Shown here piece after piece: positions 17,093-25,140 of a stretch of 64,000 bases of DNA. Position 1 is the first letter of the stretch. The number at the start of each line of letters is the position of its first letter. Below the pieces are notes generated by a model that had not been told where the DNA came from, did no database searches, and worked only from the letters and a program-made list of their open reading frames with translations. This stretch comes from Bin107 sp965221655 (GTDB lineage Bacteria > UBA8248), in NCBI GenBank assembly GCA_965221655.1, contig OZ244906.1, positions 2,418,001 to 2,482,000 on the forward strand, written 5' to 3'. A program made the translations under genes and the position numbers.

Positions 17093-18106
17093 GTGGAAGG
17101 CCTCCTGAACGCACTCGTCCTGCTGGCGAACTACGTCGTGGTGCCCAGCGTGGCCTACGGCAGCCAGTTGGCGATAGGCGCACTGGGCATAACGCTCATA
17201 TACGGCATTCTGCGTTTTTCCGATTTTGCTTTCGGCGACACCATGGCCTTCGGCACGATGGCCACCGTCCTGCTCACGTGGGCGCTCCAGGCCTGGGGAG
17301 CCTCGATCGCCCCGTTGCCGACCGCACTGCTCGCCCTGCCGTTCGGCGCCGCCTGCACAATTGCGCTTTGTTTGCTGTTCGACCGCTGGGTGTATCGCTT
17401 CTATCGCCGGGTGCGGGCAGCGCCCGTGGTTTTCCTGATCGTCTCGGTCGGGGTGATGTTCATCTACAACAGCGTGGTGCGTTTCGTCATCGGGCCCGCC
17501 GACAGGTGGTTCGCGGACGGGGAGCGCTTCATCATCAAGGTGCGGGCGTTCCGGCAGATGACGGGTCTCGACGAGGGCATCGCCTTCAAGACCACGCAGG
17601 GGCTGACGATTATCGTGGCAATCCTGGTGGTGGCGGGGCTGTTCTGGTTCTTGAACCACACCCGCTCGGGCAAGTCCATGCGCGCTTATTCGGACAACGA
17701 GGATCTGGCGCTGCTCTCGGGCGTCGACCCCGATCGCGTCGTGCGCGTCACCTGGGTCATCGCCGCGGCTCTGGCCACCATTGCGGGCGTCCTGTACGGA
17801 TTGGACAAAAGCTTCAAGCCGTTCACTTACTTCCAACTCCTGCTGCCCATCTTCGCCTCCGCCATCGTGGGGGGGTTCGGCAACCCGCTCGGCGCCATCG
17901 TGGGTGGCTACGTGGTGGCGTTCTCGGAGATCGCGGTCACCTACGCCTACCGCAAGTTCGTCGCCTATCTTCTGCCCGGCGACTGGGTGCCCGAGGGACT
18001 GGTGCAGCTCCTCTCCACGGACTACAAGTTCGCGGTTTCCTTCTCCATTCTGGTGTTGGTGCTGCTCCTGCGGCCCACCGGCATATTCGGACGCAAGACG
18101 GCATGA
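17093..18106 (+). CDS. livH: ABC transporter permease, LivH type
   Basis: About 337 residues from GTG 17093, four bases after the livF stop with GAGG just before it. About eight hydrophobic segments. ALGITLIYGILRFSDFAFGD is the LivH N-terminal signature, and YGLDKSFKPF followed by FASAIVGGFGNPLGAIVGGYVV is the conserved permease coupling region. Its TGA overlaps the ATG of livM (ATGA). The open frame starting at 16895 includes livF sequence in another frame and is not the true start. Confidence 0.87.
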   Translation: MEGLLNALVLLANYVVVPSVAYGSQLAIGALGITLIYGILRFSDFAFGDTMAFGTMATVLLTWALQAWGASIAPLPTALLALPFGAACTIALCLLFDRWVYRFYRRVRAAPVVFLIVSVGVMFIYNSVVRFVIGPADRWFADGERFIIKVRAFRQMTGLDEGIAFKTTQGLTIIVAILVVAGLFWFLNHTRSGKSMRAYSDNEDLALLSGVDPDRVVRVTWVIAAALATIAGVLYGLDKSFKPFTYFQLLLPIFASAIVGGFGNPLGAIVGGYVVAFSEIAVTYAYRKFVAYLLPGDWVPEGLVQLLSTDYKFAVSFSILVLVLLLRPTGIFGRKTA

Positions 18107-19401
18107 ACGCGCGCGTCGTCTTCCTGTTCGCCTCGATGTTCGCGGCCCTGGCGGCTATTGGCCTGCTCCAGAGCTGGTCGCTCGCGCTGACGATACTGAA
18201 CCTGTGCCTCATCTCCGCGCTCATGTCTCTGGGCGTCAACATACAGTGGGGCTACGCGGGTCTTTTCAACATTGGCGTCATGGGCTTCGCGGCCCTGGGC
18301 GGCGTCGCGGCGGTGCTTGTTTCCGTGTCGCCCGTGCCCGATGCCTGGGCGGCGGGCGGAGGCGGCGTCCTTGCCGCTTTGGGCGTCTGCTTGGTGACGG
18401 CGGGCGCAGCCTTTCTGGCGGGCAGGCGCGTGGCGCGCGGAACGCGCAGAACGCTCGTCGTCCTCTCGGTCTCGCTCGTCGGCTACTTCGTCGCGCGCGC
18501 GTTGTTCTTCCCCGCCGTCGGGGCCATCGAGGCGGTGAACCCCTCGGTAACGGGGTTTCTGGGCGGGATGGGGATGCCCATCCTGCTCTCCTGGGTCGCG
18601 GGCGGACTGCTCGCCGCGGCTCTGGCCTGGGTGGTAGGGAAGATCACGCTCGGGCTGCGCCTGGACTATCTGGCGATAGCGACGCTGGGGATTTCGGAGA
18701 TCATCATCGCCGTCCTCAAGAACGAGGACTGGCTCACGCGCGGCGTCAAGAACGTAACCGGGCTGCCCCGTCCCGTACCTTTCGAGATCGAGTTGCAGAA
18801 AGCGGCCTGGTTTCAGGATTGGGCGCTGCGCCTGGGCGCCTCGCCGGTCGAGTTTTCTTCAATCTGGGTCAAGCTCTGCTACGCGGGCATGTTCGCCGCA
18901 GTGTTGCTCATCGTGTTGTGGCTCTCCGAGCGGGCGCTCCACTCCCCCTGGGGGCGGATGATGCGCGCCATACGCGACAACGAGGTCGCCGCCTCCGCCA
19001 TGGGCAAGAACGTAACGGGCCGCCACCTCCAGGTGTTCGTGCTGGGTTCGGCGGTGGTCGGCGTCGCAGGCGCGATGCTCACCACCCTGGATGGTCAGTT
19101 CACGCCCTCTGCCTACCAGCCGCTGCGCTTCACCTTCATCATCTGGGTCATGGTCATCGTCGGCGGTTCGGGGAACAACTGGGGCGCGGTGCTGGGCGGA
19201 TTCGTCGTCTGGACGTTCTGGATCGAGGCCGAGCCCATCGGGCTTTGGCTCATGGAGCTGCTCACGTCGGGCTTTGCGGAGAACAGCGCGCTGCGCAAGC
19301 ACCTGCTCGAGAGCACCGCACACATGCGGCTGATGGTCATGGGAGCACTCTTGTTGGTGGTGCTGCGCTTCAACCCGCGCGGTCTCATTCCCGAAAGATA
19401 G
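18103..19401 (+). CDS. livM: ABC transporter permease, LivM type
   Basis: 432 residues, starting at the ATG overlapping the livH stop. It has multiple membrane segments, the NIQWGYAGLFNIGVMGFAALG signature of LivM, the coupling region MMRAIRDNEVAASAMGKNV and the late MVIVGGSGNNWGAVLGG segment. It is longer than many LivM proteins because of an extra hydrophobic region around residues 80-160. Last gene of the importer operon. Confidence 0.87.
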   Translation: MNARVVFLFASMFAALAAIGLLQSWSLALTILNLCLISALMSLGVNIQWGYAGLFNIGVMGFAALGGVAAVLVSVSPVPDAWAAGGGGVLAALGVCLVTAGAAFLAGRRVARGTRRTLVVLSVSLVGYFVARALFFPAVGAIEAVNPSVTGFLGGMGMPILLSWVAGGLLAAALAWVVGKITLGLRLDYLAIATLGISEIIIAVLKNEDWLTRGVKNVTGLPRPVPFEIELQKAAWFQDWALRLGASPVEFSSIWVKLCYAGMFAAVLLIVLWLSERALHSPWGRMMRAIRDNEVAASAMGKNVTGRHLQVFVLGSAVVGVAGAMLTTLDGQFTPSAYQPLRFTFIIWVMVIVGGSGNNWGAVLGGFVVWTFWIEAEPIGLWLMELLTSGFAENSALRKHLLESTAHMRLMVMGALLLVVLRFNPRGLIPER

Positions 19402-19411
19402 GGCGTGCGCG

Positions 19412-19441
19412 TTGACACAGCACCGGTGAAGCGTCAAGAAT
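19412..19441 (+). promoter_or_regulatory. Promoter for mqnE-mqnA
   Basis: Perfect -35 TTGACA (19412-19417), 18-nt spacer, then AAGAAT (19436-19441). It lies in the 87-bp gap between livM and mqnE. Confidence 0.5.
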
Positions 19442-19488
19442 GCGCTGGTGCGCGCTGTGCGTGCGACGGCTTTTTGACGAGGTGAGAC

Positions 19489-20640
19489 ATGCACCACGAC
19501 TTCATGCGCTCCCGCGTGCTCCGGGGCACGCTGGGAGACATATTGCGCAAGGTGGAAGACGCAGAGCGCCTTTCCTTCGAGGAGGGCGTGCGCCTCTACG
19601 AAACGCGTGATCTGAACGCCCTCGGCTACATGGCGAACCTGGTGCGCGAGCGTTTGCACGGCAACCGCACGTACTACAACGTCAACAGCCACATCAACTA
19701 CTCGAACGTCTGCGTGCTGTGGAAGGCGTGCAAATTCTGTGCGTTCGGCAAGAAGGAAGGCCAAAAGGACGCCTATGCGTATTCGCTCGAGGAAATCTTC
19801 CGGATGGCGGAGACCCTCGGCCGCGGCCGCACCGAGTTCCACATGGTAGGCGGCCTGCACCCCGACCTGCCGTTCGACTACTACCTCGAGATGATCCAGG
19901 GCATCAAGGAGATGCACCCCCAACTGCACCTCAAGGTCTTTACGGCGACGGAGATTCGCTGGCTTGCCGACCACGTGGCGCGCATGAGCGTCGAGGAGAC
20001 GCTCGACCATCTGGTGCGCTCGGGGCTGGGTTCGCTCACCGGCGGGGGAGCGGAAATTTTCGCCGAGCCCACGCGCTCTCAAATCTGCAAGGGCAAGCAC
20101 TCGGCGGAGGATTGGCTCGACATCCACCGCATCGCCCATAAAAAGGGCATCCGCAGCACGTGCACCATGCTCTACGGGCACGTGGAGTCGAACGAGGACC
20201 GCGTCGACCACATGCTCCGGCTGCGGGCGTTGCAGGACGAGACGGGCGGGTTCACCACCTTCATTCCCCTGGCGTTTCATCCCGAGAACACGCAGATGGA
20301 CGACATCCCCCCGACGGGTGGAATGCTCGACGTCAAGAACTACGCCGTCGGGCGCCTTTTGCTCGACAACGTTCCCCACATCAAGGCCTACTGGATCATG
20401 GTGGGCCAGCCGATCGCGCAGGTCGCGCAGCGCTTCGGCGTGGACGATCTCGACGGCACCGTCGTGCAGGAGAAGATTTACCACATGGCGGGCGCCAAAA
20501 CGCCGCATGAGCTCACGGTGAGCGACATCCGCCGCCTCATCCGCGAAACGGGGCGCGAACCCGTCGAGCGCGACACCCTCTACCGTGAAGTGCATCGCCA
20601 GGGAGACGAATGGGCCGTTCACGCTCTGGAAGCGTCATGA
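19489..20640 (+). CDS. mqnE: Aminofutalosine synthase (radical SAM), menaquinone biosynthesis
   Basis: 383 residues. MqnE joins the MqnA product (3-enolpyruvyl-benzoate) to SAM, giving aminofutalosine. Diagnostic segments are LTGGGAEIF, TCTMLYGHVES, LQDETGGFTTFIPLAFHPENT and the C-terminal DDLDGTVVQEKIYHMAGA. The iron-sulfur motif is unusual: Cys75, Cys81 and Cys84 give CX5CX2C where MqnE normally has CX3CX2C; MqnC in this window keeps CX3CX2C. ATG has GAGGTGAG upstream. Its stop overlaps the mqnA-amidase ATG (ATGA). Cytosolic. Confidence 0.9.
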   Translation: MHHDFMRSRVLRGTLGDILRKVEDAERLSFEEGVRLYETRDLNALGYMANLVRERLHGNRTYYNVNSHINYSNVCVLWKACKFCAFGKKEGQKDAYAYSLEEIFRMAETLGRGRTEFHMVGGLHPDLPFDYYLEMIQGIKEMHPQLHLKVFTATEIRWLADHVARMSVEETLDHLVRSGLGSLTGGGAEIFAEPTRSQICKGKHSAEDWLDIHRIAHKKGIRSTCTMLYGHVESNEDRVDHMLRLRALQDETGGFTTFIPLAFHPENTQMDDIPPTGGMLDVKNYAVGRLLLDNVPHIKAYWIMVGQPIAQVAQRFGVDDLDGTVVQEKIYHMAGAKTPHELTVSDIRRLIRETGREPVERDTLYREVHRQGDEWAVHALEAS

Positions 20641-22889
20641 GGCTGGGCACCGTCCCCTTTCTCAACGCAAGGCCGCTCACCATCGCGCTCGAAGCGAAAC
20701 CCGAGGTCGAACTCGTCGTCGAACCCCCCTCGCGGCTGGCGCACATGCTGGACGAGGGCGCGCTCGACTGCGCACTCGTCTCCTCGGTCGCCTTGTTCCA
20801 GATGCCCGGGTCGCGCTTCGCACCCGGCGTGGGCATCACGAGCAGGGGGCCGGTGGAAAGTATCCGCCTTTACTGCCGGCGGCCCGCGGACTCATTGCGC
20901 CGCGTGGGGCTGGACGGCTGGTCGCTCGCCGCGGCGAACATGACGCGCGTCTACCTGAAGCATCGCTGGGGGGCGGAGCCCGCCTTCGTGCCCATCGATC
21001 CGCTCGCTCCCCCGCGCGAGGACGAAACGCTCGACGCCTTTCTTCTCATCGGAGACAACGCCCTCAGAGAACCCCCCGGGGAGCACTACGTGCTCGACCT
21101 GGGCGAGGAATGGAACAACTTCACCGGGCTTCCCTTCGTCTACGCGCTGTGGGTGTTCCGGCCCGGAGCCGAAGACACAAGCGCGGCGGCCCTCCTGCGG
21201 GAGGCGAAGAAAGAGGGCGTCGCGCGCATCGAGGAGATCGTGCGCGGCCCGCTTCCGCCGGGCGTCGATGCGAACACGGCGTGGTGCTACCTCACCGAGT
21301 GCATCCGCTACGACGTGGGAGATGAGGAACTCGCCGGCCTCGCGCGCTACTACGAATTTCTGGTCGAAGACGGGCTCGCTCCTCCGGGCTGGGAGGCGCG
21401 CAGCGTGGAGGACGCACACTCCCGCGTCGAGGTGGGAGGAGAGGCTGCGCCGCCCGGTGGGGACGCGGATGAGGCGCTTTGTTTCTCGAGCGTCCACGAC
21501 CTGGCGCGCGCCATGCGCAAAAAAGATATTTCGCCCGTCGAGGTGGTGGAAGCCCACCTGCGCCGCATCGAGGCGCTGAACCCCGGTTTGTTTGCCTACC
21601 AGACGGTGGCGGCCGAACAAGCGATGGCGCAGGCGCGCGCGGCCGAGGCCGAGATAGCGCGCGGCCAGTGGCGCGGGCCGATGCACGGCGTGCCCTACGG
21701 GGCGAAGGACATCGTCGAGACGGCGGGGGTTTTCACCACCCACGGCTCCTCGTTTCACCGGGAGAACGTGCCGCGTGAGGACGCGGAGGTCGTTCGGCGG
21801 CTAGCGGGCGCAGGGGCGATTCTGCTGGGCAAGACGGCGACGCACGAGTTCGCCGCCGCGGCGACGACCATCAATCCCCACTACGGCGCGACGCGCAACC
21901 CCTGGGACGCCGCGCGCATCGTCGGCGGCTCGAGCGGCGGCTCGGCGGCGGCTTGTGCCGCGGGTCTCGCGCCTGCGACCATCGGCACCGACACGGGCGG
22001 CTCCATCCGCAACCCCGCGGCCCTGTGCGGGGCGGTGGGCCTCAAGCCGACGCACGGACGGGTGAGCCTGCGCGGAATATGCCCGAACGCTCCGAGCCTC
22101 GACCACGCGGGACCCATGACGCGCTCGGCGCGCGACGCCGCCCTCATGCTCCAGGCGATGGCGGGCTACGACCCGCGCGACGCGAAATCGCGCGACGTCC
22201 CCGTTCCCGACTACGCGGCCGGCCTCGAAGACGGGGTGCGCGGCAGCCGCCTGCTCGTGTGCCCGGACTATCACGGGCACTGCGAGGTGGACGCCGAAAT
22301 CATGGCGGCCTTCGAAAAGGCGGTGGACGTGCTGCGCGCGTTGGGGGCCGTGGTGGAAGAAGTTTCCTTCGCCCACTACCAGAGGCTCATGGATTTGTTC
22401 CCCCTCGTTTCGGGGCCTGAGTTCAGCGAGTTTCACAGGCCGTTTTTCGAGCGCGACCCCGAAGGCTACGGGCAAGACGTGCGCGAGCGCCTCGCGTGGT
22501 CGTTCGATATCGCGATGGACGATTACGTGCGCGCCCTGCGCGCGCGGGTTTTGGCGCAGCGCACGGCGGCGGAGTTCTTCGCCGGGGCGGACGCACTGCT
22601 CCAGCCCGCCATGCCCTGCGTCGCCCCGCCGATGGAGACCCTCCGCGTGCTTCTGAACGGCAAGGAGGTTCCCTACCAAAACATCCACAGACCGTTTCTC
22701 TCGCCGCACAACGCCACGGGCTTCCCCGCACTGGTCACCCCCATGGGGCGAAGCGCCGGGGGGATGCCCATGTCGCTCCAGATCGTGAGCGGCCCCTGGC
22801 GCGAGACCGACGTCCTGCGCGTGGCGCATGCCTACGAGGAGGCCACACCCGAACTCAGAGGCGCGCGACCCCCCCGGCACACCCCATAG
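20637..22889 (+). CDS. mqnA: Chorismate dehydratase MqnA fused to a GatA-type amidase
   Basis: 750 residues in one uninterrupted frame. Residues 1-265 are a complete MqnA (starting MRLGTVPFLNARPL, with CALVSSVALFQMP and GEEWNNFTGLPFVYALW), which dehydrates chorismate at the first committed step of the futalosine pathway. A Gly/Pro/Asp-rich linker (about 266-282) leads into a full amidase-signature enzyme (283-750) with Lys357 (PYGAKD), cis-Ser432 (GGSSGGS) and nucleophile Ser456 (TDTGGSIRNP). Spacings between these (75 and 24) equal those in GatA. The amidase part is therefore predicted active. Its substrate is unknown, and no amide hydrolysis step is needed in known futalosine chemistry. Starts at the ATG overlapping mqnE. 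Confidence 0.88.
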   Translation: MRLGTVPFLNARPLTIALEAKPEVELVVEPPSRLAHMLDEGALDCALVSSVALFQMPGSRFAPGVGITSRGPVESIRLYCRRPADSLRRVGLDGWSLAAANMTRVYLKHRWGAEPAFVPIDPLAPPREDETLDAFLLIGDNALREPPGEHYVLDLGEEWNNFTGLPFVYALWVFRPGAEDTSAAALLREAKKEGVARIEEIVRGPLPPGVDANTAWCYLTECIRYDVGDEELAGLARYYEFLVEDGLAPPGWEARSVEDAHSRVEVGGEAAPPGGDADEALCFSSVHDLARAMRKKDISPVEVVEAHLRRIEALNPGLFAYQTVAAEQAMAQARAAEAEIARGQWRGPMHGVPYGAKDIVETAGVFTTHGSSFHRENVPREDAEVVRRLAGAGAILLGKTATHEFAAAATTINPHYGATRNPWDAARIVGGSSGGSAAACAAGLAPATIGTDTGGSIRNPAALCGAVGLKPTHGRVSLRGICPNAPSLDHAGPMTRSARDAALMLQAMAGYDPRDAKSRDVPVPDYAAGLEDGVRGSRLLVCPDYHGHCEVDAEIMAAFEKAVDVLRALGAVVEEVSFAHYQRLMDLFPLVSGPEFSEFHRPFFERDPEGYGQDVRERLAWSFDIAMDDYVRALRARVLAQRTAAEFFAGADALLQPAMPCVAPPMETLRVLLNGKEVPYQNIHRPFLSPHNATGFPALVTPMGRSAGGMPMSLQIVSGPWRETDVLRVAHAYEEATPELRGARPPRHTP

Positions 22890-23326
22890 CCCGCTGGAAA
22901 GAGACAACCATATTTAAGGTGCTCGTGAACGGCGTGCGCATCCACGGCGCTGCCCCACACGTTTCAGGAGTTCGCTTCGCAGGGGACGGGGCAGTGTCGC
23001 CCTCCCGACCGGGCGACCCCGCGTCGTGTGGGTGATGTGCTGGCCGATGCGCAAGGCCACGAGCCGGGGGGCTTCGGCCCCCCGGTTTTTTATGGGGCTT
23101 GGCTTCCAAGGTGAATGCGCAAAAAAATGGTAGGATGGCATGAAAATTATATAAACATTCGGGTAGCGGGGTGTAGACGTGCCGGTCGTGTGCGCAAGGC
23201 TGCCGAACGTGTCTGTGCCCCGGATGCGGGGTAGAAAGCGCTGCGAGAAGCACGGCCATCGAAAAACACGTGCGCAACGTCGGCAAAACTTTTCATACTG
23301 CTCCGATTGTAAGGAGAAACGATACA
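22890..23326 (+). other. Intergenic region with porin-type 3' module, terminator and leader
   Basis: 437 bp. From about 22976 it is recognisably related to the segment 24860-25140 between the two porin genes: a GGGGCAGTG/GGGGCAGCG run, GGCCGATGC, the GC hairpin with T-run, a GGGGCTTG(G/A)CTT element and then a conserved leader of about 60 nt ending at the start codon. TATATAAA near 23150 is a possible -10. This looks like the 3' flank of a former third porin, or a duplicated expression module. No gene found inside. Confidence 0.5.
23064..23091 (+). terminator. Strong intrinsic terminator after mqnA-amidase
   Basis: CCGGGGGGC, loop TTCG, GCCCCCCGG, then six T: a perfect 9-bp stem closed by a UUCG tetraloop. 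Confidence 0.9.
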
Positions 23327-24841
23327 GTGCGCAGAATTCTCTTCGGCTTGTTCGCCCTGGTGCTGTGGGCGGCGTTCACCGCGCCGACTTATGCGGCGGA
23401 CATGAAGATGAGCGGCTTTTTCCGCGTACGCGGAGCGGCTGTGGACAACGCCGACGGCGACGACGACAAAGGCGACTCGACGAGGTACTACGACGCCCTG
23501 TTTCGCCCGCGCTTCACGGTGAAGACCAACGACGGCAAGACGATGGCCGTGTGGGAGCCGGAATTCGCGAGCCCGAATAGCGGCTTTGCGGCCGGCGCCA
23601 GCCGCCCGACGGTGGGCGTGGACATCTGGCTCATCGACTTCGCGGTTCCGGGCACGGAGTTGCGCCTGCGGATGGGCCGGACGGTCTATGGCTCTCCGGA
23701 CGGGGAGATCTACGACACGAGTGTTCGGCACTTCGAGCCGGGCTTCGCACTCTACGGCAAGCTGAGCAAGAACACTTCGCTGAGCGCCTTCCACACGAAG
23801 ATGAAAGAAGACACGTCGGACGACAACGGCGACCAGTCGGACTACCTGGTGGCGGTGCGCATGAAGTTCACGCCGACGCTCACGCTTACGCCCTGGGCGG
23901 CGAAGTCGGTGGACGAAGCCGAGGGCAGCTACGACTACAACTACTTTGCTCTGAACGCGAAGACGAAGTTGGGTGTGGTGAACGTGAACGCCTCGGGCGT
24001 CTGGCAGGAGGGCGAGGTTGCGACCGGCGTGGACGTCTCGGCGTGGGCGCTGCTGGTGCGCACCTCGGCGGGTATGGGCAAGCTCAAGCTCATGGGCAAC
24101 ATCACCATGCTCTCAGGCGAGAAAGATATGGCGATTGTCGACGTCACCAGCCGCGAGAGCGGGAAAATCGGCGCCACGGCAAGCCGGACGACGACGGAAG
24201 ACGCCGAGTACGGCGGCTTCATCACGCCGCAGCTGGGCGGTTCGGGCTGGTTATACGGCGGCCACATCATGTCCGCGCGGCGCTGGATGCCGCTGCGCAA
24301 CGCTATCCAGGACGTAACCATGGGCGGCCGCGGTGCGCCGTACAGCGTCTCGGTCGTGGAGAACGTGAATGCCGACGGCGATGGACTGGGAACGCTCAAG
24401 GCAGTCAACGCGGGCAACGTGCGCAAGATGAACGGCACGACGACGATAGAGGCCCTCGCCGAGTACAAGGTGAGCAAGACGCTGACGATCGGCGGCGGCC
24501 TCTCCTACTACCAGTCGGCCGCGGCCGCTCCGGCCGTCTGCCTGGACGGCATTCAAGTCGATAACTCTGGTTTTTATTCGCTGATTGGCGGCACCGTTGT
24601 TGCCGGCTGCGACGCCCCCGATTCTGCAGGCGACGTCCAAAACGACGCCAGGATCGCCTACGACGACGCCAAACACTTCGGCACGGAGCTGAACCTGGGC
24701 TTCAAGTGGAAGATCTACCCGAACCTCGAGCTGCTTGGGGTGGCGGCGTACATGAAGTTCGGCGACTACGGCCTCATGGAAGGCGCCGAGGGCTACGACG
24801 ACATGTGGGCGCTGGGCTGGACGCTGCGCCACAAGTTCTAG
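23327..24841 (+). CDS. Porin-like outer-membrane beta-barrel protein, copy 1
   Basis: About 504 residues from GTG 23327, ten bases after AAGGAG and aligned with the ATG start of copy 2. Signal peptide (ILFGLFALVLWAAFTAPTYA), then a mature start ADMKMSGFFRVRG. Alternating hydrophobic strands run throughout, and the protein ends in LRHKF with C-terminal Phe, the usual BAM recognition residue. Copy 2 is closely similar over nearly the whole length, differing mainly in a late loop between two cysteines. No specific porin family is recognised. Likely a general or substrate-specific channel. It has its own terminator and leader and interrupts the menaquinone cluster. Confidence 0.8.
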   Translation: MRRILFGLFALVLWAAFTAPTYAADMKMSGFFRVRGAAVDNADGDDDKGDSTRYYDALFRPRFTVKTNDGKTMAVWEPEFASPNSGFAAGASRPTVGVDIWLIDFAVPGTELRLRMGRTVYGSPDGEIYDTSVRHFEPGFALYGKLSKNTSLSAFHTKMKEDTSDDNGDQSDYLVAVRMKFTPTLTLTPWAAKSVDEAEGSYDYNYFALNAKTKLGVVNVNASGVWQEGEVATGVDVSAWALLVRTSAGMGKLKLMGNITMLSGEKDMAIVDVTSRESGKIGATASRTTTEDAEYGGFITPQLGGSGWLYGGHIMSARRWMPLRNAIQDVTMGGRGAPYSVSVVENVNADGDGLGTLKAVNAGNVRKMNGTTTIEALAEYKVSKTLTIGGGLSYYQSAAAAPAVCLDGIQVDNSGFYSLIGGTVVAGCDAPDSAGDVQNDARIAYDDAKHFGTELNLGFKWKIYPNLELLGVAAYMKFGDYGLMEGAEGYDDMWALGWTLRHKF

Positions 24842-25140
24842 CAGTCCGTTTCACAAAAGGCGGGGCAGCGCCGCCCTCCGACCCGGGCGAAGCAAGCGCG
24901 GGTGAGACGCCGGCCGATGCAGATGGCCGCGACCGGGGGGCGCGCGCTCCCCGGTTTTTTTGTGGGGCTTGACTTTCAGGCGTGAATACATGAAGAGTTG
25001 ATAGCATGAATGTCGTGTGAACGTTTGGGATGCGGGGTAGAAACGCTGCGAGAAGCCCGCTTTGCAAGGGCCAGCGGAAAACACGTGCGCAACGTCGGCA
25101 AAATTTTCATGCCGTTCCGATTTTAAGGGGAAGCGACAAA
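24842..25140 (+). repeat. Second copy of porin terminator-plus-leader module
   Basis: This 299-bp spacer resembles 22976-23326: GGGGCAGCG, GGCCGATGC, the terminator hairpin, GGGGCTTGACTT, then a leader sharing AACACGTGCGCAACGTCGGC and CCGATT just upstream of the Shine-Dalgarno. TTGACT (24969-24974) could be a -35 but no -10 at proper distance is convincing. The shared leader suggests common regulation of both porins. Confidence 0.65.
24933..24961 (+). terminator. Intrinsic terminator of porin copy 1
   Basis: CCGGGG (24933-24938) and CCCCGG (24949-24954) around a CG-rich loop, followed by seven T. Confidence 0.85.
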
